Virus record (IMG/VR): IMGVR_UViG_3300005841_000030
Coordinates: 1-64,000 of that record
DNA: 64,000 nucleotides
Direction: 5' to 3' (one strand)
Source of the DNA: a virus
Part shown: piece by piece, positions 10,701 through 18,519 of the stretch
Layout of the letters: each line of letters starts with the position of its first letter
Position numbering within the stretch: the stretch's first letter is position 1
The notes under the pieces: model-generated
Database searches by the model: none
Told to the model about the DNA's origin: nothing
Seen by the model: the letters and a program-made list of their open reading frames with translations, nothing else
Made by a program: the position numbers and the translations under genes

Positions 10701-12932
10701 TCGCTCGAAAATCAATATATTCAGTCTTTACAGAACCTTATATCTCATCCTGAGAATTTTGAGAATCTTATAAAACCTAACTCTGCTGATCAATTAAAAG
10801 CTTTAGCAAAGGAGGTTACTAAGAAACTTGGATTTGAAGAATTCACATATGATGATCCAGGAAATATGCTTAATAGACACTTTATGTCTAGATTAAGACA
10901 TGCTTTTGTATCAGGAAAATATGCTATTGGTATAGCTGCTGTTAACCAAACTAACCATTCTTTGAACCAAAGACAACCTATTTATATAGACCAAGAAAGA
11001 TGGGATTTATTAATACCCGAAGATAAATATTGGTTATCTGGAGGAACTATGAATAAGGAAGATGTTTCTATAAAGTTCAAAAACTACAATAAAATACAAA
11101 TAGGAGAGAAGGAATACCCCACACTCTCTATGATAAAGAACTCTAAAGGAGAAAATATTTCAGATATTATAGGTCAATTTATCGATGGATATGTGGATAT
11201 TTCTAAAGGTCCTTGGATTATGGAATTAGGAGCTGCTCCAAATGTGGCATCCACATGGTTATTTTTAACAAAATTAGGTGTTCCTATTCAAGAAATAGCC
11301 TATTTCATGAATCAACCCATTGTCAAAGATTATCTTGATTCTATAGAAAATGCAGGATATTCATGGTTGTTTATTGAAGATTTTGTGAATGATATTAAAG
11401 AGTCTGATAAATACAATACTACTCCTTCAGAACTTAAGAAAATAAAAGATATACCTTCGAATTTAGGAGAATTGGTAGGAAAAGAGAAACTTTCTCCTCA
11501 AGAAAAAGCACAACAACAATTCATACTAAATGAATTCTTGAAATATGCTAAAATGGCTAACCATTCATTCCTTGTAACTCAAGGAGCTAATTGGGATACA
11601 GCCAATTTCAATGATCCTTATTTAGTATTTAAAAAGAATGAACAGTTTAAAAAAGCTCAATCTACTATTATTTCTTCAGTAAATGACTTAATTAAGAACT
11701 CCTTTGTAGGAAAATTAAGTGAGAGTATTGGAAAAGTTAGAAATGCATATTCCACAATATTAACTTCTGATAAGAAAAATGTTAGAAAAGTAGTAGAAGA
11801 TGTACTGCGTCCCTATATAGATACTAATGATAGAGATTTTGTTAAACTAGCTCAAAAAGCTGTAAATGACTTATTTGATTGGGCTGTTCAAAATGACAGA
11901 AAACTTAACAATCAAATACAAAAGATATTATTGTCTGACGAAAATACAGCCAAGGAAATGTCTGATTTTGTTATAAAGGTGAGAAAAGATGATAAACACC
12001 CATTACATAACAATCAAATTATTAAGCTTTTAACTCCTCATTTCTCTGAAAAGAATGAAGGGGTAAATAACCTTAAAATCAAGAATAAGGACAATAAGGT
12101 GTATGACCAAAATCAAATGATCTATGCATTCTCTGAATTAAGAACATTTTTACAAAGTATAGAAAGTCCTTTATATGGATCATTAGTGAGATTAGCCGTT
12201 CTTCAAAGTGGATTATCAAATTCACCTATTTCCTTCACTTCTTTACTTCCTTATGAAGATTTTAAAAAGATTTACAATGAAACCTTGTCTACATTAGAAG
12301 AATATCCTAACTTAGCAGCTTTCAAGGAATTAGATGTATTCCAGAGAAACAATTGGAATAATGATGATTTAGTACCTCAAAGAAGAGCTAAATGGAAGCA
12401 AAATAAGAATGGAGAATGGAAATATAATAATAACATGAAATTCTTCGGATATAAAAGAGTGACAAAAGCTATAGAGAATGAAGATATTCCTCAATTAGTC
12501 AAAATCAATACTAAATCTAGAGAAGCAAATAATGATGTTATTGTATATACATGGGAAATAGGTACTAAAGCAGAAAAGGATAAAAAGAAGAAAGAAGGGG
12601 ATTACTCGTATATTAAGAAAGGATTGTTTAAAAAGGTGAAACAATACGGTGAGCCATATACAATATCCTTCTCTATAGGAGATGCTTTAATAAGTGACTA
12701 TGTATACAAGGCTATAAACACGTGGGGAGATTCACACTCTTCTGATGGTATATATTTTGGAGCTAATGAATTTTATGATGTAGCAAAACCTTCTATAATT
12801 GATAATGGATTTATAAAAGTGGAAAATGAAACAGATGATAGTACAATTCTTTCTTATTTCGAAAGTCCTGTAAAAGAAGCTTCTGTAGAGGAGGAAGATG
12901 ATAGCAATTCAAATCTTCCATCGTGTAGTTGA
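1725..12932 (+). CDS. Giant virion RNA polymerase polyprotein (3,735 aa, crAss-like DFDID type)
   Basis: This is the largest gene of the window. Residues 2880-2884 read DFDID within GSDFDIDKLFIYF, the Mg-binding triad of the single-chain, double-psi beta-barrel RNA polymerase of crAss-like phages (family of phi14:2 gp66, related to YonO and QDE-1). A basic, conserved-looking segment, GGQKVQIPSTLLES, lies about 110 residues before it and may be part of the other barrel. In the family the enzyme is packaged in the virion and transcribes early genes after injection. The protein is far longer than the roughly 2,200 residues of phi14:2 gp66, so extra domains are present. The N-terminal region has hydrophobic, glycine-rich helices (about residues 115-250 and 465-480) that could contact membranes. 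Around residue 1567 there is a zincin-like HEVFE sequence. The middle and C-terminal thirds are Lys/Glu-rich and unassigned. The start overlaps the previous stop. Confidence 0.88.
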   Translation: MPETPLLNEQALQDASQTYSPPQDVNLPNIPFKGFDTSLLPSEGGKPTPSALSALENKLFSISNNGDGKITGGSIPRSLAEVSSDRYDQYVPGEYNNEDAYALGQGWPSKMVNGVGKGLSLTATTFLQSTAGMVNGIAKASMDGRAASFYDNEFNRNLDEFNKQLENILPNYYTDGEKQANWYSPKKLITANFLWDGIVKNMGFAAGAYLSGGVYATGLKSLSALPGMTKLFSVGRAAETLAATEEALLSADKAASTYGQIESLSNRFLNTYNVLNKGQRVLVAGLATTGEAGFEAYYNLNDFRDRKIQEYKDSHDGWGPIGGDLEAINSASDNVGNSSFLLNTALLTATNYIQFPKILGSSSKAERGLIASTTTKEIGNITKNEAGQFIKQEAKTRTGRILSTINGIRPYTFSTSEGFEEGAQYAISQGVDDYYNKKYNNQNTDWLESVFKGINQTIGTNEGMENVLIGGLSGALMLGRGKFQESSQIKQNTADAIAKFNGFQLSDFTKSTVDAVNRGTVLQEEREASLRRGDVLEAKDKEQDYIINYLSPRIKYGRYDLVQSDINQYKQLASTQEGYSQLQADGKALQGDSRLAYLQRLANLEDVSRHIKGLYESLQIRYGNLTKDGKPVYTPEVVDKMVYAASKVADYDRRIPQISTSLALKGILIDEVINDLAKGKSEKYNETFDKIQDLNEVTGWNRANDDEKEELIRDLNDVSEMSLRRQLFLKEYNDIKKNPSSFKSSFEELINPKATIDQQVLKEGNEKKTTIQKELEIGKEYPLVQSLRREANTLQLSPKLTILSRTIGGKYQVKLPNGDIAYLTPEQFKDYEIGEKDNTVPEYEGLLDKSIDNVLSTEKYKDLKSPEKNKLQYINSLDNKELIDDIETEFKKQSEELVKQKLKEEKVLKNKSLQKEILGSADPGLQTVTSEASYEPTPRKSDITIVTSTKPAGKSILPHHIRSNKFGSNLDKFPNRQKIKSVLITSKNEDEMGLKGLTTFLKGTSDVDTSKIVAVVMVENGKPVGEDGKELEFPTMDNIIVQVMPDPKLEWSKEFGGGTMFRKDTTPEQIEYYKKQYIEWVNSILEKPSLLEHSIIASFGIPEYVTRKDDKGDLKRDFKAKVSVEEAGLIASSDLTEKPLIFIPTTDTTVEKGSVSFTSPLGRPFLNLPNGYVKLDNRKITEKEASTIYEAIHELAKDIFDNGDVQSEKSKRLINWLKSIIYWGSPKNKAGFSSIWFSTINGELSLSISGQDKTYPFVPSSIEDNKEEIITLLEGMYNNVNSGLTDKANLWNAPYEQILSISPEGVIESKQWQNYQTYLLSKEGRKAEELPLSTNMKPITGDSVNRHGIYFTLIDTVDNYANAPKKAIIAPVAKEETPKEGYILDGKKRNTYTSPEGKNIDFVATPDGNIRVLKGGDLAEVLASLTEKVGEEKAKQSIESRIKASIAPQLEVKTPRKSIFTKTEKPIIEGRKPAIITSGPIEEKMEFSVDDLDDETVLRVVKEEPLKYFTPENWEETSKWLKSNFPNVPVYRVKNVIQATNGQQAWGMFKNGAIYAYENAEVGTVYHEVFEAVWKMFSDKQEQSDVLNEFKNRTGSFVDRPTGKTIKYSEAIDSQAKEQLAEEFRDFVLNKKIPQKAASGKHFIIKLFNDLVDFIKSFFTGNKAKSNTEKLFDKIGRGYYKQVVPHQQQLSFANSGFIDLEHAYTDNFSEFRIKNIPADVVNDIMQHMTYLTLTDLIKDNKSLFSIPKIGKEELYSRLKTRFTKIAEQSQEWDELVKKHQEYLKTYSIEFDDNDDVILKDEDASKKGDYQDATKIDIFKKANSAVKLLLSTIPMVDNDGKLIRSTIGGVKLLPTSQVFMALMNTLHTSRSIDEMMERVKEMSEDDNNYKTLYNRLTKNTSDLSEISEIHDGQLLSAFWRTFKKQSPDVKNVYIFDNGDAEVGDSNLSSAARQISSDYGNEIVKVVKSKNPYFEYSNKEKAYIGKPSGVKSVSLSTDQNRVNFLKSLGIEFKVSELSKLSPDKIDSFREATAGIKKSIEKAEKIATVSRKVLDIKGRLMQLSLIRASIDNPEFDSTFFNVKGERTQTFIGTNPVSDLFDVLSQITNKRQLINTPYEYLLTDSFSQGSVILDKIFNPTTGNRIKGGEQLIHPGYADGTINTENGKKKQSAKLTYKERLVQEINLNLKGYYYNLVPGDASMEWMVYMGNHVSPDALLSGFSQVHTIFKNYFISELELSREDRSTAKKKNSEDLRFLKSILGAELQTSILKEKGTPEEIYEKYTSQINKAVEAFIKQESTNLKSLLSKYSIIKESAEGYEVENLSFSEGDNIKEATLDRQLNALTINYVINNIELHKLLYSDPYQYSDELKRIKNANSPRQAIINNSPNFNKSLNKMWNKGYDKDDVGYTDMTRDYFRTITSEDVVSSSDLKDYGNFEETDGGGIISMKAYRWFRIKAGEWNDDEEKQYRYDVAFEKDKKNLPLSWEEQSLLNGTNPEVQSAYTPIKPIVFGNKLSNKNYNDIVLDKFALYPLSYRISYSLNPESNAIKHYNKMQSENIDYSVFQSGRKVGSEGINPLYNEDGSFNENPYEAIINISHGIISIQSEVPSKDEPIVTRGSQITKLVTMDFMEAGVPIDFNKGKNYTERFNEWSKLSEAQRLNKSPLYKEIKNNQKLLESIIDQGYSSLLTRMGIEETKDGTFIIKDFDKIANTLKDEVLKREVNDNIIDAFEGFKNGDVVLEATPAYQQIRNVLYSIADKNVISPKISGGQKVQIPSTLLESVRAKKEKGAYTSDVLRFYEDKDGKRTCEIMVGKWFKSPLSDEELINYLNKTKEGQSLLSGVAYRIPTQKQNSIDSFVIKQFLPREFGDSVIIPSALVKKVGSDFDIDKLFIYFKNTYSNIKGNLKEIPFLGFGEEAKNKFSELYEQGEFLNKEQRERVNKWIKAKQEDESKDTLSKLATDIFGEDAFDQEVIDDFLESNSNEELKNKIVEQMYKKSLENQYIQSLQNLISHPENFENLIKPNSADQLKALAKEVTKKLGFEEFTYDDPGNMLNRHFMSRLRHAFVSGKYAIGIAAVNQTNHSLNQRQPIYIDQERWDLLIPEDKYWLSGGTMNKEDVSIKFKNYNKIQIGEKEYPTLSMIKNSKGENISDIIGQFIDGYVDISKGPWIMELGAAPNVASTWLFLTKLGVPIQEIAYFMNQPIVKDYLDSIENAGYSWLFIEDFVNDIKESDKYNTTPSELKKIKDIPSNLGELVGKEKLSPQEKAQQQFILNEFLKYAKMANHSFLVTQGANWDTANFNDPYLVFKKNEQFKKAQSTIISSVNDLIKNSFVGKLSESIGKVRNAYSTILTSDKKNVRKVVEDVLRPYIDTNDRDFVKLAQKAVNDLFDWAVQNDRKLNNQIQKILLSDENTAKEMSDFVIKVRKDDKHPLHNNQIIKLLTPHFSEKNEGVNNLKIKNKDNKVYDQNQMIYAFSELRTFLQSIESPLYGSLVRLAVLQSGLSNSPISFTSLLPYEDFKKIYNETLSTLEEYPNLAAFKELDVFQRNNWNNDDLVPQRRAKWKQNKNGEWKYNNNMKFFGYKRVTKAIENEDIPQLVKINTKSREANNDVIVYTWEIGTKAEKDKKKKEGDYSYIKKGLFKKVKQYGEPYTISFSIGDALISDYVYKAINTWGDSHSSDGIYFGANEFYDVAKPSIIDNGFIKVENETDDSTILSYFESPVKEASVEEEDDSNSNLPSCS

Positions 12933-12949
12933 AATTAAACCCTAATAAT

Positions 12950-13414
12950 ATGGAAATCAAACAATCTCTAGAATCAAAAGCAGCTAACATAGCAATAGCA
13001 GCAGGATTATCAATTTTTATAGTAGCTATAACAGTTTCTATATTAACACAATTAGTTCCATATTTCGATACAAAACTAGCAGTAAAGAATATTCCTTTAA
13101 ATCAAATAATAAGAGGATTAACAATAGCTCCATTAGGAGAAGAATTGATTTTCAGATTAATCCCTATATCTTTATTCTCTGTTCTATTAAAGAATACAGA
13201 ACTTTTCAAAGAAACCAAATGGTATATTGTAGCAATAATAGCCGCAATATTTGGTTATATACATGGAGGATTTTATAATATTTACATACAAGGTGTGGCA
13301 GGTTTCTTTTTTGGATGGGTGTATATTAAAAATGGTATGTCTTATTGGTCTGCTGTAGCTACACATTTTCTCTATAATTTCATGATTTATATTGTTTTTC
13401 CAGTAATTATTTAA
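12950..13414 (+). CDS. CPBP-family intramembrane protease (CAAX protease/Abi fold)
   Basis: A 154-residue hydrophobic protein with about four or five membrane segments. All three CPBP signatures are visible: EELIFR (E64, E65, R69; EExxxR), FGYIH (F101, H105; FxxxH) and HFLYN (H139, N143; HxxxN). In the family these residues lie inside the membrane bundle and cut protein substrates; members include Rce1-type CAAX proteases and bacteriocin-immunity or Abi proteins. The frame is open back to a TTG at 12929 that overlaps the polymerase stop. I chose the ATG at 12950 because it begins a normal polar N-terminus. It sits between the two giant virion genes, 17 nt after one and 9 nt before the other, so it should be co-expressed with virion proteins. 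Its substrate is unknown. The family call is strong, the phage role is open. Confidence 0.85.
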   Translation: MEIKQSLESKAANIAIAAGLSIFIVAITVSILTQLVPYFDTKLAVKNIPLNQIIRGLTIAPLGEELIFRLIPISLFSVLLKNTELFKETKWYIVAIIAAIFGYIHGGFYNIYIQGVAGFFFGWVYIKNGMSYWSAVATHFLYNFMIYIVFPVII

Positions 13415-13423
13415 ACCTTTATA

Positions 13424-16400
13424 ATGGCCTGTAAAATAAGTTATATTCAAGCTGCTCCTCTATCAGAATCTGAGAAACTTAGATTGGAAAATCTACATAT
13501 AGAAATTTTTAGTAAAGCTAAAGAAAGTGGAGATTTCAGAAATTTTGATGGAAAATTATATACCCTCAAGGAAGGATATTCAAAAGGTATATCCTTCGTA
13601 GCTGGAATAAATAAGGAATATTCTACTCCTGTAGCTAAAATTAATACAAAAGCTCCAGGTCAACATTATTTATCAGTGGATGTACTTCCTTTAACTATTG
13701 AAAAACAGGAAGTAATGTTCCAAAAGTCCACATTAGAACCATCTATAGCTACAGAGGAAACCATTAAATTAGTGAAAGAAGTAGCTAAAAAAATGGGAAT
13801 AGATATTCAAGAATTGAAAGGTAAAGAGGGAGTAAATGCTACAGCAGACTTAATTTCTGGTATTATAGCTATTGCTGAAGGAAAGGAATCTGAGGCTATT
13901 ACAGAGGAAACTGTACACATCGCTACAGCCATTTTAGAGCAAACCAATCCTAAGATGGTGACAGAAATGATTGCCAAAATTGACAAATTCCAGATATATA
14001 AGAGGGTTTATAATGAATATAAAGATACATACACACTTCCAAATGGAAAACCTGATATTAGGAAGATAAAAAAAGAAGCTGTAGATAGACTTATAGCTGA
14101 AATAATTGTAAACAATAATGAGAATTTAGATCAAAATCCTGAATTAAGAGAGGAAATTAACCAATCCTTAGTAAAAGGATGGTGGAATTCTATTCTTCAA
14201 TGGATAAAGAGTTTATATAAAAAGGCTAATATTGACATATTTAAACAAGCTGCTTCTGATATTCTTACAAAGGATATTGGTACAGTGGAAGATATTAAAA
14301 CAGAAGGAACATTTTACCAACTATCTGATAAACAGAAAGATATACAACAGAAATTAGCTGATACACAAATAAAGGTAGAAAAGGTAGAAGATGTTAAAAA
14401 TTCTGACCCATTATTATTGGATTCTGAGGAAGCTAATAATTTCTATAGAATACAAAAAGAAGATGGATCTTGGGAGAAAATTACTAAAAGGGTTACAGAT
14501 AGGGTAAAAGCTTGGTATAAACAAAGATTTGGCAACAATGTATTTTCAGCTCAAGAAAAGGAATTTAATGAGCTTAAAAGGAAATATGGTGTAGAAGGAC
14601 ATGCTGATTTTGAAGAAATTCACACCAGATATTATAATGAAGATGGTACTAAAAGAGAAACTCCTTTAGAAAGACCAGATAAATTCAATCTTCCTTCTAG
14701 GGAAATGTATGATAAATTAGAGAAGTATTATGTGGAACTTGTAAATACATTTCCTCAAGATACATTAATATTCTCTGAAGTGATAATTTATGATGAAAAA
14801 CAGAAAGAAGCAGGAACAATAGATTTCTTGGCTGTAGAACCTTCTGGTAAAACCTCTATATTTGATTGGAAATTCATGAATTTTGGTAAAAATCAAGAGG
14901 ATGTTGCTTGGTACAAACAAGGAGCTTATAATGTTCAAATAGGAAGATATAAAGAAATTCTTAATAAACAATATGGAATTAAGGAATTTGGACAATTAAG
15001 AGCTATTCCTATTACAATGAACTTTGAGAATAAAGATAAGAAAGACAAAAAATCTCCTTTATTATTAAAGTCTATAGGTATAGGTAATGTCAATCCAACA
15101 GCTATGGAGCCACTTACCCAACTTCCTATAGCTGAAGAGTCAGAATCTACAGGATATGAAGCTTTGGATAATATTATAAAGAGACTTAATGCTCACCTAA
15201 GACAAGTAAGTAAAGAAAAAACTACCAATGAAGAGGATAAACAGTTTAAAATTGAAAGACTTAATATTCTTAACAAGGCTATTAGACATGCTCACATTAC
15301 ACATAATGTTGTACCTCTTATACAGGTTATTGAGGTGATGAGAAAAGAAGGGGATAGAATCTTGGATGATTATTCTCTTTCTTACAAAAATAGACCTGCT
15401 ACATTAGCTGATAGTACAAATGAAGAACTATCAGATTTTGCTGAGGAAATGAGGGATTATATTAAACTCTCTGAAGTATTTACAGATATTGGGGATGATT
15501 TAGGAGGACTTATATACACTGAAGAAAATAATAAAGATAATCCTACAGAGGCAGAGAAAGCAGATGCTCTTATAAGAAAACAATATCTAGATATGCTTGA
15601 AAGAGAATCTAGACTTATTAGAAAGTCTCAAAAGGAGATAAAAAAGGCAGCTTTAGCATTTGCTGACAAACATATAGGGGAACGTAATCTAGTAACAGGG
15701 TTATTAAAACCTGAGAAAATAGTTAAAGGACTTGGTAGTTTATTTAGAGGTGTAAGTGAACTCCCTCTTCGTTCCTTAGAAATATTACATAAACTTACCA
15801 GATCAGCACAAGGAAAAGCCTCCACAGATGCTCTAAAAGAGATCACTTCTTTAATGGATATTAGGAAGAAAATAGCAGATAAAGGTGTAGATATAAGAGA
15901 TTTTATCAAGCAAATCTATCAAAAAGACAAGGAAAACAAACTTGTAAATAAACTTATTCTTAAATATAATAGTGAATTCTTCAAAGAAATTGATGAAAAA
16001 TCATCAGAAGGAGGAGATATTAAGTGGTTGAAAGAGAATATTAATGTAGAAGAATATAAGAAAGAAGCTCAAAAAGTTATAGATAGACAGATAGATAATA
16101 TCAATAAAACTAGGTATAACGGATCTGAAGAGGAAGAAGAACTTATTAGAGATGCTGAAAAAATCAGAGTTAGGAAACTCTATGATATTGATAGAGAAGA
16201 CTTTAATGGTTGGAATAACTATATTCTAAAAAGACATCCTCTTGATAAATGGTATTCAGATGAATATAAAAATGTCTTAAAAGATCCTCTTTTATTAGAA
16301 CTATACAATTTTGTTGTAAATTTCAATGAAAAGGCCAAGGAAATAGGATATTTGGATAATAAGGTGGCTAGTAGCTTTCTTCCTTTTGTTAGAAAATCTA

Positions 16401-18448
16401 TGGCTGAACAACTATCATTTGACAACACTCTATCTCCATTAGATGCTTTTCAAAAGAGTGTACAAATTAATATTGATGATGTAGGATATGGAAATATTAA
16501 TGAGGTAACAGGAGAGCTTGAAAATAGCATTCCTAAATACTACACTCACGATTTTACCAAAACTGATGGTGTAAATGACTATTCTCAGGTGAGTGAAGAT
16601 TTGTTTAAGAATCTTATTCTTTATATCCAACAAGTAGAGAAGTATAAGTATATGTCTGAAATTGAAGGACAATTAAAACTTGTTAAAACTATAGAGGAAT
16701 TCAAAACCCATCTTAATACAGGTAGAACAGGTGATGTTATAATGAAAGATGGTAAACCTGAAGAGCTTCCAGGGAATGCAGAGAATACTAAAATGTTTGA
16801 TGATTTTCTGAGAGTGTTATTATATGATCAAAGATATGTACTCTCTGATAGTGATACCCCATTACATATAGATAAGGTTTTAAACTTTGTTAAAAAGAGT
16901 GTAAATGGTGTAGTCGGGAAAGAAATATGGAAAGAAAATGAAAAACCTACAGCTACATCAATGATAAAAGCTATCGATGCCGCCAATAGAGGATTTCAAT
17001 TAAAAACTTTAGGATTTGAGTTTATATCAGGAGCTGTCAACATGTTTGGAGGAAACATCCAAATGGCTACACAATCAGGAAATTACTTCAAAGCTAGAGA
17101 ATTTGCTAAGAATGAAGCTAAATTAACCTTCCAAAAGTTTGCCAATGAGGAGGATAAAGAACTATTCATTCAATTAGTAGACATTTTTATGCCTTTAAAA
17201 GATGATCCTTCCTATGAACTCTATAAACAAGCAGGATTAACAACTCTTACTAGACTTAATCTAGGAGATACTCTAATGGTATTTATGCGTAAACCTGAAC
17301 AATTAATAGAAAAATCTGTATTTCTTTCTCTATTAGAGAATACAATGGTAGTGGATGGAAAAATAGTGAATATTAGAGAGTTTGTTAAGAATAAGTATAA
17401 AAATAGATATGATGATGCTTCCTCTTATAACCAAGTAAAGGATAAAATAGAAGCAGAAATAGAAGAATTAAAGAAAACTTCCTCTATAAATACCACTAAA
17501 AAACTGGAGGATGGGAAACTTGTAATCCCTGGACTGGATTTAAAGAATAGAGATGAGCTACAAAGACTTACTAATCTATCTAGAAGAATTTCTAGAAACG
17601 CCACCGGAGGTATGACAGATGGGGATATAAATAGAATGTCTATGTCTATTTGGACTAAATCTATGATGATATTCAAAGGTTGGATACCTAAACTAGCTGA
17701 TACAAGGTTCTCTGAATTCAGAAAGGTGAGTGATGATTTCTCTGTAAGAGTGAATGAAGATGGAATAGCAGAAGGAGAAAAGTACGATATTGGTAGAATA
17801 AGGCTTTTAGCCTACATCCTATCAGATGGAATATTCAAAGGTGTACAAAATGTAAAGAACATTGTAGCTCTTAATTCTCAAGGATTAGAACGCTTAGATA
17901 AGCTTTTTGAGGATTTTAAGCAAAAATATGAATCAGAAACAGGAGAAGCTCTGAATATGTCTAGAGAAGACTTTATTGATCTTATTAGAACCAATTTAAG
18001 AAATCAACTAAAAGAACTTGCAATATTTGCTAGTTTAATAGGAATGGCTCTTAGTTTAGGATTTATGGCTCCAGATGATGATGAGGATAAGGCTACTAAG
18101 AACTTCTTCAGATATAGTCAAAAAGTACTAGATAAGTTTGTAAATGAACTTTCATTCTTCTATAATCCTGCTGATTGGGAATCTCTATTATCAGGAGGTA
18201 TATTTCCTGCTGTAGGTATAATTGAAGATATGCAAAGATTTATTATTCATTTCTTCCAACAAACTACAGGACTAGACTTTGATCCTAATACATCATATGA
18301 TGATGTTAGAAAGAAGGCTCAACCTATTAAAAATGCTATGAAAATGCTGCCGATTACTAAAAGTGCAGTTACTTACCTTGCTATATTTAATGAAAATTGG
18401 GCTAAAGAATTTGATGTCACTGTGTCTAGTAGTAGTAAGAGACACTAA
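13424..18448 (+). CDS. Giant virion protein with PD-(D/E)XK nuclease domain (1,674 aa)
   Basis: A multidomain protein probably packaged and injected with the RNA polymerase. A PD-(D/E)XK nuclease core is visible: E452, then GTIDF with D467, then FDWK with D481 and K483, then a QIGRYKEIL helix. Before it, EETVHIA (E161, E162, H165) resembles a weak metallopeptidase-like or degenerate peptidase helix. The middle is long, charged and helical. Near the C-terminus a hydrophobic segment (about residues 1532-1550) is followed by an acidic APDDDED run, then further amphipathic helices. Large phage proteins mixing nuclease and peptidase domains fit the 'polyvalent protein' idea of injected anti-host factors. 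The gene follows the CPBP protease by 9 nt and is the last of the giant-gene run. The nuclease fold is well supported by motif spacing, the rest is inference. Confidence 0.78.
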   Translation: MACKISYIQAAPLSESEKLRLENLHIEIFSKAKESGDFRNFDGKLYTLKEGYSKGISFVAGINKEYSTPVAKINTKAPGQHYLSVDVLPLTIEKQEVMFQKSTLEPSIATEETIKLVKEVAKKMGIDIQELKGKEGVNATADLISGIIAIAEGKESEAITEETVHIATAILEQTNPKMVTEMIAKIDKFQIYKRVYNEYKDTYTLPNGKPDIRKIKKEAVDRLIAEIIVNNNENLDQNPELREEINQSLVKGWWNSILQWIKSLYKKANIDIFKQAASDILTKDIGTVEDIKTEGTFYQLSDKQKDIQQKLADTQIKVEKVEDVKNSDPLLLDSEEANNFYRIQKEDGSWEKITKRVTDRVKAWYKQRFGNNVFSAQEKEFNELKRKYGVEGHADFEEIHTRYYNEDGTKRETPLERPDKFNLPSREMYDKLEKYYVELVNTFPQDTLIFSEVIIYDEKQKEAGTIDFLAVEPSGKTSIFDWKFMNFGKNQEDVAWYKQGAYNVQIGRYKEILNKQYGIKEFGQLRAIPITMNFENKDKKDKKSPLLLKSIGIGNVNPTAMEPLTQLPIAEESESTGYEALDNIIKRLNAHLRQVSKEKTTNEEDKQFKIERLNILNKAIRHAHITHNVVPLIQVIEVMRKEGDRILDDYSLSYKNRPATLADSTNEELSDFAEEMRDYIKLSEVFTDIGDDLGGLIYTEENNKDNPTEAEKADALIRKQYLDMLERESRLIRKSQKEIKKAALAFADKHIGERNLVTGLLKPEKIVKGLGSLFRGVSELPLRSLEILHKLTRSAQGKASTDALKEITSLMDIRKKIADKGVDIRDFIKQIYQKDKENKLVNKLILKYNSEFFKEIDEKSSEGGDIKWLKENINVEEYKKEAQKVIDRQIDNINKTRYNGSEEEEELIRDAEKIRVRKLYDIDREDFNGWNNYILKRHPLDKWYSDEYKNVLKDPLLLELYNFVVNFNEKAKEIGYLDNKVASSFLPFVRKSMAEQLSFDNTLSPLDAFQKSVQINIDDVGYGNINEVTGELENSIPKYYTHDFTKTDGVNDYSQVSEDLFKNLILYIQQVEKYKYMSEIEGQLKLVKTIEEFKTHLNTGRTGDVIMKDGKPEELPGNAENTKMFDDFLRVLLYDQRYVLSDSDTPLHIDKVLNFVKKSVNGVVGKEIWKENEKPTATSMIKAIDAANRGFQLKTLGFEFISGAVNMFGGNIQMATQSGNYFKAREFAKNEAKLTFQKFANEEDKELFIQLVDIFMPLKDDPSYELYKQAGLTTLTRLNLGDTLMVFMRKPEQLIEKSVFLSLLENTMVVDGKIVNIREFVKNKYKNRYDDASSYNQVKDKIEAEIEELKKTSSINTTKKLEDGKLVIPGLDLKNRDELQRLTNLSRRISRNATGGMTDGDINRMSMSIWTKSMMIFKGWIPKLADTRFSEFRKVSDDFSVRVNEDGIAEGEKYDIGRIRLLAYILSDGIFKGVQNVKNIVALNSQGLERLDKLFEDFKQKYESETGEALNMSREDFIDLIRTNLRNQLKELAIFASLIGMALSLGFMAPDDDEDKATKNFFRYSQKVLDKFVNELSFFYNPADWESLLSGGIFPAVGIIEDMQRFIIHFFQQTTGLDFDPNTSYDDVRKKAQPIKNAMKMLPITKSAVTYLAIFNENWAKEFDVTVSSSSKRH

Positions 18449-18505
18449 ATAGCTATATTATATTCAAAACATTAAAATAATCCTTAAAATTTCAATAATT
18501 TAACT

Positions 18506-18513
18506 TATTTTTG
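18506..18513 (+). promoter_or_regulatory. TAnnTTTG promoter -7 box before the 103-aa gene
   Basis: TATTTTTG matches the Bacteroidetes -7 consensus TAnnTTTG. The box ends six bases before the ATG at 18520, so the transcript would be leaderless or nearly so. No good TTTG -33 box is seen at the usual spacing (about 18482-18486), which lowers confidence. The 57-base stretch before it, after the giant virion gene, holds no gene. Confidence 0.5.
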
Positions 18514-18519
18514 TACATT

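Noticed and set aside
1725-12932. Genome-wide TGA or TAG recoding
   Set aside because: The giant genes are open in the standard code, and TGA and TAG serve as normal stops (for example 12930-12932 TGA and 27961-27963 TAG). Only the 59854-60126 frame has an internal TGA.
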